Made by a program: the position numbers and the translations under genes. From contig JABJAB010000064.1 of assembly GCA_018666235.1 (NCBI GenBank), positions 1 to 52,194 on the forward strand: a stretch of 52,194 nt of DNA, written 5' to 3'. The notes beneath the pieces were generated by a model. That model made no database searches. It had not been told where the DNA came from and saw only the letters and a list, made by a program, of their open reading frames with translations. This stretch comes from Ilumatobacter sp. (GTDB lineage Bacteria > Actinomycetota > Acidimicrobiia > Acidimicrobiales > Ilumatobacteraceae). This document shows positions 35,888 through 45,272 of this stretch, piece by piece; position 1 is the first letter of the stretch; each line of letters starts with the position of its first letter.

Positions 35888-38431
35888 TCAGGATGTCAGA
35901 GACCGACCCAAGACAACGCCATCCCGGGCGAGGAACGCAGCGTTGATCCGTTGCCGTTCGAGGATCTGATCGAGCGTCTTCGTTGCCTGTGGAATCGGAT
36001 GCTCAGCGAAGAACGCTGCAGCGTCGGCGACCAACTCAGGGGCAGCGAGCTGCTTGATCGAATCGACCATTCGCACGATGGTATTGGTCGGGAATTCGGC
36101 GTTGGCTTGATCCCAGTGTTCTTTGACGAACTTCCAAGCGGCGGGGCCGTGTCGGCGGTTTGCCATGGCCAGACGCAGCAAGAACGGTGCGTTCTGTGTC
36201 TTTACCTTCCCGCCGAGGGCGAACTCGCAGGCACGCAGGATGAGAACTTCGTCGTCGAAATCGGCAAGTGCGTACAACTGACGCAGTTGCTCCTGAGGAG
36301 TGGACGCCGTGAGGAATCCGTTCTGCAGTCGTTCGAAGTCCTCAGCACCGCCGTGCGCAGCAACCACCGATGTTGCTGCAGCAACCAGCTCAGGGTCGAC
36401 CTGGTCCACGGGCTGTGCCAGCAAGTCTCGACACAGACCGATGACGAACTCGTCGTTGCCGAGCACGCCGGCGGTGTTCAGGAGCAGCCCCCGCAACTTG
36501 GCAGTGAGGTCGCTCTGATCGGCTTGGGGCTCACCGAGTTCGGCGAGGGCAGGCTGGACGAGATCGCGAACCTTCGACTCGAACGCCGGCCGTGCCTCAT
36601 CGCCCACCAACCGGCCGAGACCGTTGAGAGCAATGACCACCGCTTGCCAAACCGCATGCTCACGTTCCGCGGAGAAGCCTTCGAGGAATTGCAGAAGGTC
36701 CGGCGCAGTGATCGATCCGGCAACAGTTGCAGCCCATGCATCGTCGACGAGGCTGTAGCGCTCGAGGGTGCTCATCTCGCCGAGATCTGCCGTGAGGCGG
36801 CCGCGCAAGGTGTGGTCGTAGCTCACGCGGAAGAATCCGTGTCCGCCTGCATTGATGACAACCGATGCAGCAGGATCGGCGAGCGGCACGACGATGCTCA
36901 CACTGTCGAGCAGGACCGTGGTGGTGGTGGTGCCGTTGCGCACGTGGACCGGCACGACCCACATCTGGTCTGCTGCGTCGTCGGGCAGTTCACCGAGACG
37001 GAATCGCTGTTGGGTCAGTTCAACGCCGGAGCCGTCCGCAGTGAGCGTCGCGTTGATCAGCGGGAACCCGGGCTGCCAGATCCAGGAGTCCATGATCCGT
37101 CGCACGGGCTCGCCGGAGGTGGCTTCGATGGCGTCCCACAGGTCATTCGTTTCGGTGTTCTTGTACGAATGCACGCGCAAGTAGTGGCTGACTCCCTCAC
37201 GGAAGCGATCCTCGCCGAGGTACTGCTCGAGCATACGCAGCAATGCGCCACCCTTTTGATACGTCAGCACGTCGAACATGCCCTCGCAGTCGGCAGGCGA
37301 ACGCACCTCGTATTCGACCGAGCGAGTGTTCTCAAGCGCATCGACATCGAACGCAACACTGCGTTCCAGACCGAAGCTGGTCCATCGCTCCCAGTCGGGT
37401 CGATAGGCATCACATGCCGCAATCTCCATGAATGTGGCGAATGCTTCGTTCAACCAGATGCCGTTCCACCAACGCATCGTGACGAGGTCGCCAAACCACA
37501 TGTGGGCGAGTTCGTGTGCAACCACGTCAGCGACCAGCTGCTGCTCGTTCTGCGTGCTCGTGGCCGGGTCAACGAGCAGCAAGCTCTCGCGGAACGTGAT
37601 GCATCCCAGGTTCTCCATGGCTCCCGCAGCGAAGTCAGGGAGGGCGGCCAGGTCCACCTTGTCGCTGGGGTAGGGGATCCCGTAGTACTCCTCGAACCAG
37701 CGGAGGCAGAACGCCCCGACGTCCATGCCGAAGTCGGTCAGATGGCCCTTGCCAGGGACGTGCACGAGCCGCATGGGGGACCCGTTGACGTCAACGCTGT
37801 CGCTCATCTCGAGACGGCCGACGACAAAAGCCACCAAGTACGTGCTCATGATCATGGTGTCGGCGAAACGAATCGCGGTGCGCCCGTCGCTGGCTGTGCG
37901 GCCGACCTCCGGTCCGTTGGAGATGGCTTGGAGTCCATCCGCGATGTTGAGGGTGAGACCAAACACGGCCTTGTATTCGGGCTCGTCCCAGCAGGGGAAT
38001 GCCCGACGACAATCAGTCGACTGCATCTGGGTCGTGGCGATGACCTGTTCGGTGCCATCGGCATCGGTGTACGTGCTGCGGTAGAACCCGCGCAGCTTGT
38101 CGTTGAGGATGCCGGTGAACTCGACGGCGAGCGTGGCCGTACCTGTCGGCAACTCGGTCGCCGTGTGCACGAACAATCGGTCGGTCTCTGCGTCGATGGT
38201 GAAGTCGGCTTGCGCACCGTTGACCAGGCACAAGCTGATCTCCAGCTCGGCAGCATTTAACACGAGCGTGGTCGTTGGAACCTCGACGTCGAGTTGCACC
38301 GTCACGGCGCCGCTGAACGTCGCCTCATCGAGCATGGGTGTGAGTCGGACGTCGTACCGCGACGGCGAAACACCGGCGGGAAGACGGTACGGATCGAGTT
38401 CGCCGCCTGGTGACGAGGGAGAGGCTGCCAT
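35888..38431 (-). CDS. pepN: Aminopeptidase N (M1 family)
   Basis: An 847-residue zinc aminopeptidase with the actinobacterial (ERAP1-like) layout. An N-terminal beta domain is followed by the GAMEN substrate motif (270-274), zinc site HELAHMWFG (His306, His310) with Glu329 in NEAFA, and an ERAP1_C helical domain to the end. It removes N-terminal residues from peptides in the cytosol. No signal peptide is present. The amine oxidase gene follows 36 bases downstream on the same strand. It is divergent from the adenosine kinase gene by 33 bases. Confidence 0.95.
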   Translation of the reverse strand: MAASPSSPGGELDPYRLPAGVSPSRYDVRLTPMLDEATFSGAVTVQLDVEVPTTTLVLNAAELEISLCLVNGAQADFTIDAETDRLFVHTATELPTGTATLAVEFTGILNDKLRGFYRSTYTDADGTEQVIATTQMQSTDCRRAFPCWDEPEYKAVFGLTLNIADGLQAISNGPEVGRTASDGRTAIRFADTMIMSTYLVAFVVGRLEMSDSVDVNGSPMRLVHVPGKGHLTDFGMDVGAFCLRWFEEYYGIPYPSDKVDLAALPDFAAGAMENLGCITFRESLLLVDPATSTQNEQQLVADVVAHELAHMWFGDLVTMRWWNGIWLNEAFATFMEIAACDAYRPDWERWTSFGLERSVAFDVDALENTRSVEYEVRSPADCEGMFDVLTYQKGGALLRMLEQYLGEDRFREGVSHYLRVHSYKNTETNDLWDAIEATSGEPVRRIMDSWIWQPGFPLINATLTADGSGVELTQQRFRLGELPDDAADQMWVVPVHVRNGTTTTTVLLDSVSIVVPLADPAASVVINAGGHGFFRVSYDHTLRGRLTADLGEMSTLERYSLVDDAWAATVAGSITAPDLLQFLEGFSAEREHAVWQAVVIALNGLGRLVGDEARPAFESKVRDLVQPALAELGEPQADQSDLTAKLRGLLLNTAGVLGNDEFVIGLCRDLLAQPVDQVDPELVAAATSVVAAHGGAEDFERLQNGFLTASTPQEQLRQLYALADFDDEVLILRACEFALGGKVKTQNAPFLLRLAMANRRHGPAAWKFVKEHWDQANAEFPTNTIVRMVDSIKQLAAPELVADAAAFFAEHPIPQATKTLDQILERQRINAAFLARDGVVLGRSLTS

Positions 38432-38464
38432 GCCGGGATGGTACCGGCGCTAGCGTGATCGATC

Positions 38465-39496
38465 GTGTCCGCAACGACTCTGCCCTCCGCCGCCGACGGC
38501 GCTCCCAATACCGCTGCACCGAAGTTCGCTGTCGTCGGTATCGGAAATGCGCTCGTCGATGTCATTGCCCATGCGTCCGAGGAGTTTCTCGACTCTCACG
38601 ACCTCAACAAGGGTTCCATGACCCTGGTCGAAACCGAACGTGCTGTCGAGCTCTACGCCGCGCTCGGAACTGCCGTTGAGATGAGTGGGGGATCGGCGGC
38701 CAACACAATGGTCGGAGTCGCCAGCCTGGGCGGAACGGCGTGCTACATCGGCAAGGTCAACCACGATGACCTCGGTGATGTGTTCGGCCACGACATGCGA
38801 GCCGTCGGCGTGCCCTTCCACGGCGGGGGTGTCGATCACGGCACCCCGACCGGACGGTGCATCATCGTTGTCACTCCTGATGCGGAGCGCACGATGAACA
38901 CGTACCTCGGCGTGTCGAGCTCGCTCGACGTCGGCGATCTCGACGTCGACGCCATCGCTGCGGGCGCCGTGCTGTACATGGAGGGATATCTCTTCGACCG
39001 CGACGACGCAAAGGCTGCGTTCCGGCATGCCGCAACGATTGCGCACGCCAACGGGCGACAGGTCTCACTCACACTGTCCGACTCGTTCTGCGTGGACCGA
39101 CATCGGGTCGACTTTCGATCATTGGTGCAGGACAGCGTCGACATTCTGTTCGGCAACGCCGACGAGATTCGGTCGCTGTACGAAGTCGATGACCTCGACG
39201 TCGCGCTCAAGATGGTCAGCCGCGAGTGTGGCCTGGCGGCGATCACGACCGGTGCGGATGGCTGTGTCATCGTGACCGGCGACGAACAGATCACGGTGCC
39301 TGCTCAACCCGTCGAGCGCGTGCTCGACACCACCGGTGCCGGCGACCTCTTCGCCGCCGGCTTTCTCTTTGGTCTTACATCGGGATTGCCGCTCGCCGAG
39401 TGTGGTGAAATCGGCTCGATTGCAGCTGCTGAGGTGATTTCGCACGTCGGTCCACGGCCACTGGTCGACTTGCGTACCCTGTTGCCCGATGGCTGA
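38465..39496 (+). CDS. PfkB-family kinase, adenosine kinase type
   Basis: The 343-residue ribokinase-fold kinase has the N-terminal block GIGNALVDVIAHASEEFL, MSGGSAANTMVGVASLGG and the C-terminal anion-hole signature DTTGAGDLFAAGFLFG with the catalytic Asp. The first block is characteristic of bacterial adenosine-kinase-like enzymes, which phosphorylate adenosine to AMP. Its place next to pmm, upp and add supports a nucleoside role. The first 17 residues are a variable extension. The stop overlaps the next start by 8 bases. Confidence 0.85.
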   Translation: MSATTLPSAADGAPNTAAPKFAVVGIGNALVDVIAHASEEFLDSHDLNKGSMTLVETERAVELYAALGTAVEMSGGSAANTMVGVASLGGTACYIGKVNHDDLGDVFGHDMRAVGVPFHGGGVDHGTPTGRCIIVVTPDAERTMNTYLGVSSSLDVGDLDVDAIAAGAVLYMEGYLFDRDDAKAAFRHAATIAHANGRQVSLTLSDSFCVDRHRVDFRSLVQDSVDILFGNADEIRSLYEVDDLDVALKMVSRECGLAAITTGADGCVIVTGDEQITVPAQPVERVLDTTGAGDLFAAGFLFGLTSGLPLAECGEIGSIAAAEVISHVGPRPLVDLRTLLPDG

Positions 39497-41126
39497 CGTA
39501 CTTGACACATCGTTGCTCGACACCGCCCGTAGCTGGCTCGCAGCCGAGCCCGACGATGACATTCGCGCTGAGCTCGCTCAGCTGATCGCCGCTGCCGAGC
39601 GCGGCCACACAGACGAACTCGCCGAACGCTTTGCCGGACGCCTGCAATTCGGCACCGCCGGGCTGCGTGCAGCGGTCGCCGCTGGTCCAATGCGAATGAA
39701 TCGCCTCGTGGTTCGCCAGGCCGCCGCCGGCCTCGGTCGATGGCTACTCGACAGCGTCGATGACGCTGCCGACAGGGGAGTGGTCATCGCCCGCGACGCT
39801 CGACGCAAGAGCGACGTGTTCGCGATCGACACCGCACGCGTGTTGGCTGCAATGGGCATCAAGTCGATGCTGCATCCCGGGGCACAGCCCACGCCGGTCC
39901 TCGCCTGGTCGATCACTGGCCTGAATGCCGCAGCGGGCGTCGTCGTGACGGCATCGCACAACCCGCCCGCCGACAACGGGTACAAGGTGTTCCTCGAGAC
40001 TGGATCGCAGATCGTCACTCCGATCGACACGGAGATCGCTGAGCGCATCGGGGACTTCAATCCGCTCGACATCCCAATCGCCGCCGAAGACGATCACCTC
40101 ATCTCGTGGCTCGACACCTCATGGAGTGAGGCGTACGTCGCAGACGCCCCCCGGGTCCGACTCCGGCCAGAAGTTCCTGGCGTTCAGATTGCCTACACCG
40201 CGATGCACGGTGTCGGTGGCGACACGATCGCTGCAGCATTCACGGCAGCTGGTTTCGATCCTCCGACCGTCGTCGCTGAGCAACAGGAACCCGACGGCAC
40301 CTTCCCGACGGTTTCGTTCCCCAACCCTGAAGAGCCCGGTGCCATGGACCTGCTGCTCGCGGTCGCTCAGGCCAGCGGTGCCGCGGTCGCTTTGGCGAAC
40401 GACCCCGACGCCGATCGACTCGGTGCGGCAATTCCTGACACTCGAGACGGCGCCATGGGATCGTCGTGGCGCAAGCTCAGTGGTGATGAAATCGGGTGGC
40501 TGTTCGCCGACCACATTCTGCGTCACACCAACGGCTCGGATCGTCTGGTCGTGACCACGCTGGTGTCGTCGTCGCTGCTCGCCCGGATGGCCGAAGCACA
40601 CGGTGTGCACAGTGAAGAGACCTTCACTGGATTCAAGTGGATCGGGCGCATTGCCTCCGAGCGGGCTGCAGCAGGCCAGCGCTTTGTCTTCGGCTACGAA
40701 CAGGCGCTGGGGTACCTCGTCGCTGCCCGGCCGCTCGACAAGGACGGCATCACCGCCGCAGTCTTGATGGCAGAGATCGCTGCTCTTGCAGAGTACGACG
40801 GCGTCACGGTCCAGGGCCGCCTCGACGCAATCGCAGACCAATTCGGCCGATACGTGACGAGTGAGCTGTCGGTGCGAATGCCGCCCGCCGACGGTGCCAA
40901 ATGGGTCCAGTCGATCGAAGCAGCTCCGCCGTCGCAGGTCGGTGGCATCGCCGTTGAGTCGGTCACGTCATATCCCGAGGCCAACCTGGTTCGCCTGATG
41001 CTCACCGGGGGCACCCGGCTCCAGATCCGGCCGAGCGGCACCGAACCGAAGGTCAAGCTCTACGGTGAAGCAGTTGATCTTGACCCGGCCGAACTTGACC
41101 GTCTTCTTCAGGCCCTCGCCTCGTAG
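39489..41126 (+). CDS. Phosphohexomutase (phosphomannomutase/phosphoglucomutase family)
   Basis: A 545-residue alpha-D-phosphohexomutase. The phosphoserine loop is TASHNPPADNGYKVF, the metal loop is DPDADRLGAAI, the sugar loop is GYEQALGY (in place of GEESGG) and the phosphate loop is RPSGTEPKVKLYGE. The length and the Gln-Ala in the sugar loop fit the PGM2/phosphopentomutase-like branch. With nucleoside salvage genes around it, interconversion of ribose-1- and ribose-5-phosphate is as plausible as hexose phosphate. Translation is probably coupled to the kinase gene through an 8-base overlap. Confidence 0.85.
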   Translation: MADVLDTSLLDTARSWLAAEPDDDIRAELAQLIAAAERGHTDELAERFAGRLQFGTAGLRAAVAAGPMRMNRLVVRQAAAGLGRWLLDSVDDAADRGVVIARDARRKSDVFAIDTARVLAAMGIKSMLHPGAQPTPVLAWSITGLNAAAGVVVTASHNPPADNGYKVFLETGSQIVTPIDTEIAERIGDFNPLDIPIAAEDDHLISWLDTSWSEAYVADAPRVRLRPEVPGVQIAYTAMHGVGGDTIAAAFTAAGFDPPTVVAEQQEPDGTFPTVSFPNPEEPGAMDLLLAVAQASGAAVALANDPDADRLGAAIPDTRDGAMGSSWRKLSGDEIGWLFADHILRHTNGSDRLVVTTLVSSSLLARMAEAHGVHSEETFTGFKWIGRIASERAAAGQRFVFGYEQALGYLVAARPLDKDGITAAVLMAEIAALAEYDGVTVQGRLDAIADQFGRYVTSELSVRMPPADGAKWVQSIEAAPPSQVGGIAVESVTSYPEANLVRLMLTGGTRLQIRPSGTEPKVKLYGEAVDLDPAELDRLLQALAS

Positions 41127-41129
41127 CGG

Positions 41130-41765
41130 TTAGGCGGGTGCGCCGAACTGGCGGTCCCCAGCGTCACCCAAACCGGGGACGATGTAGGCGTCGTCGTTCA
41201 ATCGGTCGTCGATCACGGCAGTGAACAGCGTGACGTCGATGCCCGATGCTTCGACAGCTGCGATGCCTTCGGGCGCAGCCAGTGCAACGATCACGGTCAT
41301 CGGTTGCTGGGCGCCGCGCGCGACGAGGAGCTGCAAGGTATGGATCAACGAGCCGCCGGTCGCGAGCATCGGATCGACGACGATGACCGGACGTTCGCCG
41401 ATGTTCTCCGGCAGCTTGTTGACGTACGGCTCGGGCTCGTGGGTTTCTTCGTTGCGGGCGATGCCGATGAAGCCGATGTCGGCGTCCGGCAGCAGCTCTT
41501 GCGCCGGACGGAGGAAGCCGAGGCCGGCGCGCAGAATCGGCACGATGACCGGCTGCACGGCGATCCGCTCTGCCGCGGCGTCGGTGAGCGGCGTCGTGAC
41601 CACGCCCGACACTGTCGGCAGTGTCTGCGTGGCCTCGGCGATGAGGAGTGTGCCGATGCGTTCCAGGTTCTGGCGGAACAGGGCGTTGGGTGTCTCGACG
41701 TCGCGGATACGGGCGAGTGAGTCGAGGACAAGTGGATGGTCGACGACAACGGTTTCGACAGTCAT
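41130..41765 (-). CDS. upp: Uracil phosphoribosyltransferase
   Basis: The 211-residue type I PRTase has the PRPP loop VVDPMLATGGSLIHTL, the family motifs VPILRAGLGFL and a C-terminal uracil-binding region (YIVPGLGDAGDRQFG). It converts uracil and PRPP to UMP. It follows add by 10 bases on the same strand and converges with the phosphohexomutase gene (3 bases). The pmm, upp and add neighbourhood is also seen in mycobacteria. Confidence 0.95.
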   Translation of the reverse strand: MTVETVVVDHPLVLDSLARIRDVETPNALFRQNLERIGTLLIAEATQTLPTVSGVVTTPLTDAAAERIAVQPVIVPILRAGLGFLRPAQELLPDADIGFIGIARNEETHEPEPYVNKLPENIGERPVIVVDPMLATGGSLIHTLQLLVARGAQQPMTVIVALAAPEGIAAVEASGIDVTLFTAVIDDRLNDDAYIVPGLGDAGDRQFGAPA

Positions 41766-41775
41766 GAGTGGCTCC

Positions 41776-42858
41776 TCAGCTTCCGAGATCGGACTCGGAC
41801 TTGAGCACCGAGTACCGCGGCTTGATGATGCCGTTGATCAGCTTCAATCGTTCCGGGAACGGTGCAAAGGCGGACTTCATTGCATTGACGGTGAGCCATT
41901 GGAAGTCGTCGAGGCCCCAGCCGAACGCCTTGTGCAGCTCAAGCATCTCGTTGGTCATCGTCGTGTTACTCATCAACCGGTTATCGGTGTTGACCGTGAC
42001 CCGGAACTGCAGGCGGCGCAGCATGCCGATCGGGTGCTCGGCAATCGTCGGAGCGACACCGGTGTTGACGTTGGAGGTCGGGCACACCTCAAGGCAGATC
42101 CGGCGGTCGCGGATGTAACTCGCGAGGCGACCAAGCGTGGCGTTGCCCTCCGCGTCGACCTCAATGTCGTCGACGAGCCGCACACCGTGGCCGAGCCGCT
42201 CGGCTCCACAAAACTGCACCGCCTCCCAGATTGAAGGGAGCCCGAAGGCTTCGCCGGCGTGGATGGTCGAGTGGAAGTTTTCGCGGTTGATCAGATGGAA
42301 CGCGTCCAGGTGGCGTGTGGGTGGGAATCCGGCTTCCGGGCCAGCGATGTCGAATCCGACGACGCCGTCATCGCGATGACGGATGGCGAGCTCGGCGATC
42401 TCACTGCTGCGGGCAGCCTGGCGCATGGCATCGAGAAGTGCATAGATCGTCAGATCGGTGCCTGCCGAACCGCGCTCGAATCCGGCGAGTACTGCATCGA
42501 CCACTTCGTCAAGTGTCAGGCCCTGTTCGAGATGCAGCTCAGGAGCGAAACGGACCTCGGCATACACGACGTTGTCGGCGGCGAGGTCTTGAGCGCACTC
42601 GAAGGCAACGCGCTCGATGGCGTCGCGCTGCTGCATCACGGCGCCGGTGTGAGCGAACGTCTCGAGGTAGAGCACCAAGTCGTTGCGCTTGGCGCCCTTG
42701 TTGAACCATTCGCCGAGCTCGGCAACGTCAGTGGTCGGCAACCCGTCGTAGCCGTATTCCTCCGCCAGCTCGATCACCGTCGACGGACGCAACCCGCCAT
42801 CAAGGTGGTCGTGCAACAGCACCTTCGGGGCCCGGGCAATCAGATCAGCCGTCGACAT
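41776..42858 (-). CDS. add: Adenosine deaminase
   Basis: A 360-residue metal-dependent deaminase. Zinc and active-site residues are visible in LLHDHLDGGL (His16, His18), in the IHAGEAFG motif with the catalytic Glu, in RLGHGVRL and in the late Asp pair of TVNTDNRL. It converts adenosine to inosine. The first gene of an add-upp pair, its start lies 24 bases from the left REP element, so its native promoter region was probably changed when the RAYT unit arrived. Confidence 0.95.
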   Translation of the reverse strand: MSTADLIARAPKVLLHDHLDGGLRPSTVIELAEEYGYDGLPTTDVAELGEWFNKGAKRNDLVLYLETFAHTGAVMQQRDAIERVAFECAQDLAADNVVYAEVRFAPELHLEQGLTLDEVVDAVLAGFERGSAGTDLTIYALLDAMRQAARSSEIAELAIRHRDDGVVGFDIAGPEAGFPPTRHLDAFHLINRENFHSTIHAGEAFGLPSIWEAVQFCGAERLGHGVRLVDDIEVDAEGNATLGRLASYIRDRRICLEVCPTSNVNTGVAPTIAEHPIGMLRRLQFRVTVNTDNRLMSNTTMTNEMLELHKAFGWGLDDFQWLTVNAMKSAFAPFPERLKLINGIIKPRYSVLKSESDLGS

Positions 42859-42881
42859 CCCCCCACGCTACCGACCCCCAC

Positions 42882-42914
42882 GTAGGACGAGTTGGTGCCA
42901 GGCACCAAGTCGTC
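42882..42914 (+). repeat. REP element, left of the RAYT gene
   Basis: A GTAG tetranucleotide (42882-42885) is followed at once by a 29-base hairpin (42886-42914). The outer arms are GACGA/TCGTC, there is a G-G mismatch, and the inner arms are TTGGTGCC/GGCACCAA over a single A. GTAG plus a bulged hairpin is the classical REP layout recognised by RAYT transposases. Confidence 0.85.
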
Positions 42915-42954
42915 CTCGTCGAACTTGGTGACTGAGCGGGAGCATGATCGGCAG

Positions 42955-43776
42955 ATGGGGAGAGCTCACCGAGTGGACATCGAGGACGGGATCCATCATG
43001 TGATGAACAGGGGAGTGAATCGTGGCACGGTCTTCTTCGCCGATCCTGATCGAGTCGAGTTCGGCCGTCTTCTTGAGCAGATTTTCGAGCGTTTCGGTGT
43101 TCAAGTCATCGCGTACTGCCTGATGAGTAACCACTATCACCTGGTTCTGTACTGCCCCGACGGCGGGCTGTCCGATGCGATGCACCTTCTGGGCTCGGTC
43201 TACACGCGACACACCAACGAGCGGATCGGTCGCGATGGGCCGCTGTTTCGCGGACGATTTCACGCGGTGCCTGTTGTCGACGACGACCAATTGCTCTGCA
43301 CCGTTCGATACGTGCACCGAAACGCGCTGGATCTCCCCGGAATCGACAGCGTCGAGAGCTACAGATGGAGCAGCCATCGCACCTATCTCGGCCACCGCGC
43401 TCAGCCACCGTTTCTCAGTACTGCTCCGGTGTTGAACCAGTTCGACAGTCGTCGCGCATTCGATGCGTTTGTCACGAGCGAGACAACAGCGGGGCCGAGT
43501 ACTTGGAAGGGCGATGTCGCTCTCGACAGGATTGCGCCACTCGTCCAGATCATCGCCGACGAGATCGGTGAGGTTCACGGCTCGCGAGCCCATCGGTCGC
43601 TGTTGCTGCTGGTCGCCGACGAACTTCCTCAACACAGCGGTCAAGCCCTGCGAGAGCGGCTGGGGTTTGCTACCCCGAAGTCCTTGCAGCAGGCGCAGAC
43701 ACGGGCCAAACATCGGCTCGCAACGCAGCCAGTCCTTGGCCGAATCGTCAAGCGGACCCTCGATCTCGTCGCGTAG
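42955..43776 (+). CDS. REP-associated tyrosine transposase (RAYT, Y1/IS200-like)
   Basis: The 273-residue HUH-type single-strand nuclease has MNRGVNRGTVFF, the metal-binding HYH motif (His60-Tyr-His62 in MSNHYHLVLYCPDG) and a candidate catalytic tyrosine in VRYVHRNAL (Tyr119). About 100 extra C-terminal residues are helical, as in many RAYTs. It likely nicks and moves REP hairpins rather than a full insertion sequence. An earlier in-frame ATG would place the start inside the left REP, so I start at 42955. The stop codon TAG is part of the GTAG heading the right REP. Confidence 0.9.
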   Translation: MGRAHRVDIEDGIHHVMNRGVNRGTVFFADPDRVEFGRLLEQIFERFGVQVIAYCLMSNHYHLVLYCPDGGLSDAMHLLGSVYTRHTNERIGRDGPLFRGRFHAVPVVDDDQLLCTVRYVHRNALDLPGIDSVESYRWSSHRTYLGHRAQPPFLSTAPVLNQFDSRRAFDAFVTSETTAGPSTWKGDVALDRIAPLVQIIADEIGEVHGSRAHRSLLLLVADELPQHSGQALRERLGFATPKSLQQAQTRAKHRLATQPVLGRIVKRTLDLVA

Positions 43777-43805
43777 GACGACGTGGTGCCTGGCACCAAG
43801 TCGTC
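43773..43805 (+). repeat. REP element, right of the RAYT gene
   Basis: GTAG (43773-43776, shared with the RAYT stop codon) is followed by a 29-base hairpin (43777-43805). The outer arms are GACGAC/GTCGTC, there is a G-A mismatch, and the inner arms are TGGTGCC/GGCACCA over a single T. It has the same orientation of GTAG as the left copy. Confidence 0.85.
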
Positions 43806-43815
43806 CCGAGTCGTT

Positions 43816-44691
43816 TCAGTGCAGCTGGCGGAGGGGGAAGTCGGCGGGGCGTTGGAGCCAGTTCCACTCGGGGTATTCGGCGGCGCTGTCGATGCAATGA
43901 AGGCTGTAGGCGTGGCGACTGATGCCTGAACGGTTGACACCGGACCAGTGGGGGAGCACTCCGTTGAGGACGATCATTGTGCCTGCTGCTACTTCGAGCG
44001 GCACGGCCCCAGGCGAGTCGGGGCCTGGCGGTGGTTCCGTGCTGAGGGTCTCCATCGTCGTGCCGTCAGCTGCAGCGGGGTCGTCGAGGCGGTTGCGCTT
44101 GAACAACTCGTACAACGGACCGCGATGCGTTCCGGGTACGGCCCAGAGGCAGCCGTTGTCGATGGTGGCGTCCTCGATGGCAAACCAGAAGCCGGTGACA
44201 GTGATCGGCTCGGTGTACAAGAACGTTGCGTCCTGGTGGACGCCAACTTCGCCACCGATCCGCGGTTGTTTGAAGATGTACATCGACTGCAGAGCGAGCG
44301 GGTCAAGCATTCCGACGTCTCGCGCCACTTCGCCGAGGGCCGGGTTGTAGGCGAATCGTTCGAACTCGTCATCGGTGTCGTGCTGGGCGTGACCGATCTT
44401 GTTGATCGACAGCTCCTTGGCCTGGGCCAGTACTCCATCGGGGTCGAACGCTTCCTCCTCGAAGAAGCACCACGTCGACGCTCCGCTGGCCAGAAATTCA
44501 CCATTGGACACCCGTTCCTGTTGATTGGTCGTGAAGACGGATCGTTCCTCACTTGGCTCCCATCCCTCGACGATCTCATTCGCTCGTGCACGCAGCCGAG
44601 CACAGTCATCGAGTGACACAAAGTTGGGCAGCACCAGGAAGCCATCTGCGTCGTACCGGGCAATCTGATCTGGGGTCAGCACATCTGCCAA
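43816..44691 (-). CDS. Phytanoyl-CoA dioxygenase (PhyH) family protein
   Basis: The 291-residue Fe(II)/2-oxoglutarate oxygenase has the HxD metal pair in VHQDATFL (His152, Asp154), the distal His in LPHWSG (His248) and an Arg in SGISRHAYSLH for 2-oxoglutarate. It hydroxylates an unknown lipid, alkaloid or small molecule. GTHRGPLYELF is typical of the PHYHD1-like branch. The start is a TTG at 44691, without a clear ribosome-binding site. It is the first gene after the RAYT unit. Confidence 0.88.
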   Translation of the reverse strand: MADVLTPDQIARYDADGFLVLPNFVSLDDCARLRARANEIVEGWEPSEERSVFTTNQQERVSNGEFLASGASTWCFFEEEAFDPDGVLAQAKELSINKIGHAQHDTDDEFERFAYNPALGEVARDVGMLDPLALQSMYIFKQPRIGGEVGVHQDATFLYTEPITVTGFWFAIEDATIDNGCLWAVPGTHRGPLYELFKRNRLDDPAAADGTTMETLSTEPPPGPDSPGAVPLEVAAGTMIVLNGVLPHWSGVNRSGISRHAYSLHCIDSAAEYPEWNWLQRPADFPLRQLH

Positions 44692-44717
44692 GGTAGCTGG
44701 CGTCGTACTGTTGCCGA

Positions 44718-45230
44718 ATGGCGACGTGGACCTGCCCCGACTGCAAACGGTCCTTCGGTGCGGTCGGCCGCAGCCATATGTGCAGCCCTGGGCTGACCGT
44801 TCAGCAGTTTCTCGTCGACGCTCCGACCTTCGTCTCTCCGATCTTCCGCGCCGTGAATGACCACCTCCAATCGGTCGATGGCAAGGACGGTGGTGAGCTG
44901 ATCGTCGACCCTCTTCCGGGCAAAGTGCTTTTCAAAAACGGCCCGACGTTCTGCATTGTCGACGTGAAACGGAAGTGGGTCGCCATTGGGTTCTCGCTGC
45001 GCCGGTCACTTGAGACGGATCGCCTGTCGCGCCGGACCGCTGGTTACGGCGACAGGTTCTACCACGTGATCAATGTGGATGACCCGGAGCTGCTCGACGA
45101 CGAATTTCGAGTGTGGCTGACCGAGGCATACCATCATGGGGCTGGCGGCAGGGGTGCGGTGCCGAAGGCAAGCAACTTTGACCCGATGATGCCCGACGAC
45201 ATCGATTTCGAGATCGCGCCACCCCCCTGA
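44718..45230 (+). CDS. DUF5655 protein with N-terminal zinc knuckle
   Basis: The 170-residue protein begins with a short Cys2-His-Cys knuckle (Cys6, Cys9, His20, Cys22). The DUF5655 region follows (LIVDPLPGKVLFKNGPTF, then WVAIGFSLRR and YHVINVDDPELLDDEFRVWL). The C-terminal domain is found alone or after nucleic-acid or restriction-like domains in other proteins, and its role is not established. It is divergent from the PhyH gene by 26 bases. Confidence 0.75.
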   Translation: MATWTCPDCKRSFGAVGRSHMCSPGLTVQQFLVDAPTFVSPIFRAVNDHLQSVDGKDGGELIVDPLPGKVLFKNGPTFCIVDVKRKWVAIGFSLRRSLETDRLSRRTAGYGDRFYHVINVDDPELLDDEFRVWLTEAYHHGAGGRGAVPKASNFDPMMPDDIDFEIAPPP

Positions 45231-45243
45231 CGAACGATACGCA

Positions 45244-45272
45244 GACGACTTGGTGCCTGGCACCAACTCGTC
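45244..45272 (-). repeat. Third REP hairpin, inverted copy
   Basis: These 29 bases are the exact reverse complement of the left REP hairpin (42886-42914) and differ from the right one at two positions. The GTAG head is missing on both sides (CGCA before, TCAC after). It sits in the 55-base gap between the convergent DUF5655 and cupredoxin genes, where it could act as a two-way terminator. Confidence 0.8.

Noticed and set aside
35753..38260. An 835-codon plus-strand open frame opposite pepN
   Set aside because: It is antisense to a gene with all M1 peptidase motifs. Its product has no recognisable domain and is low-complexity, an effect of high GC at third codon positions.
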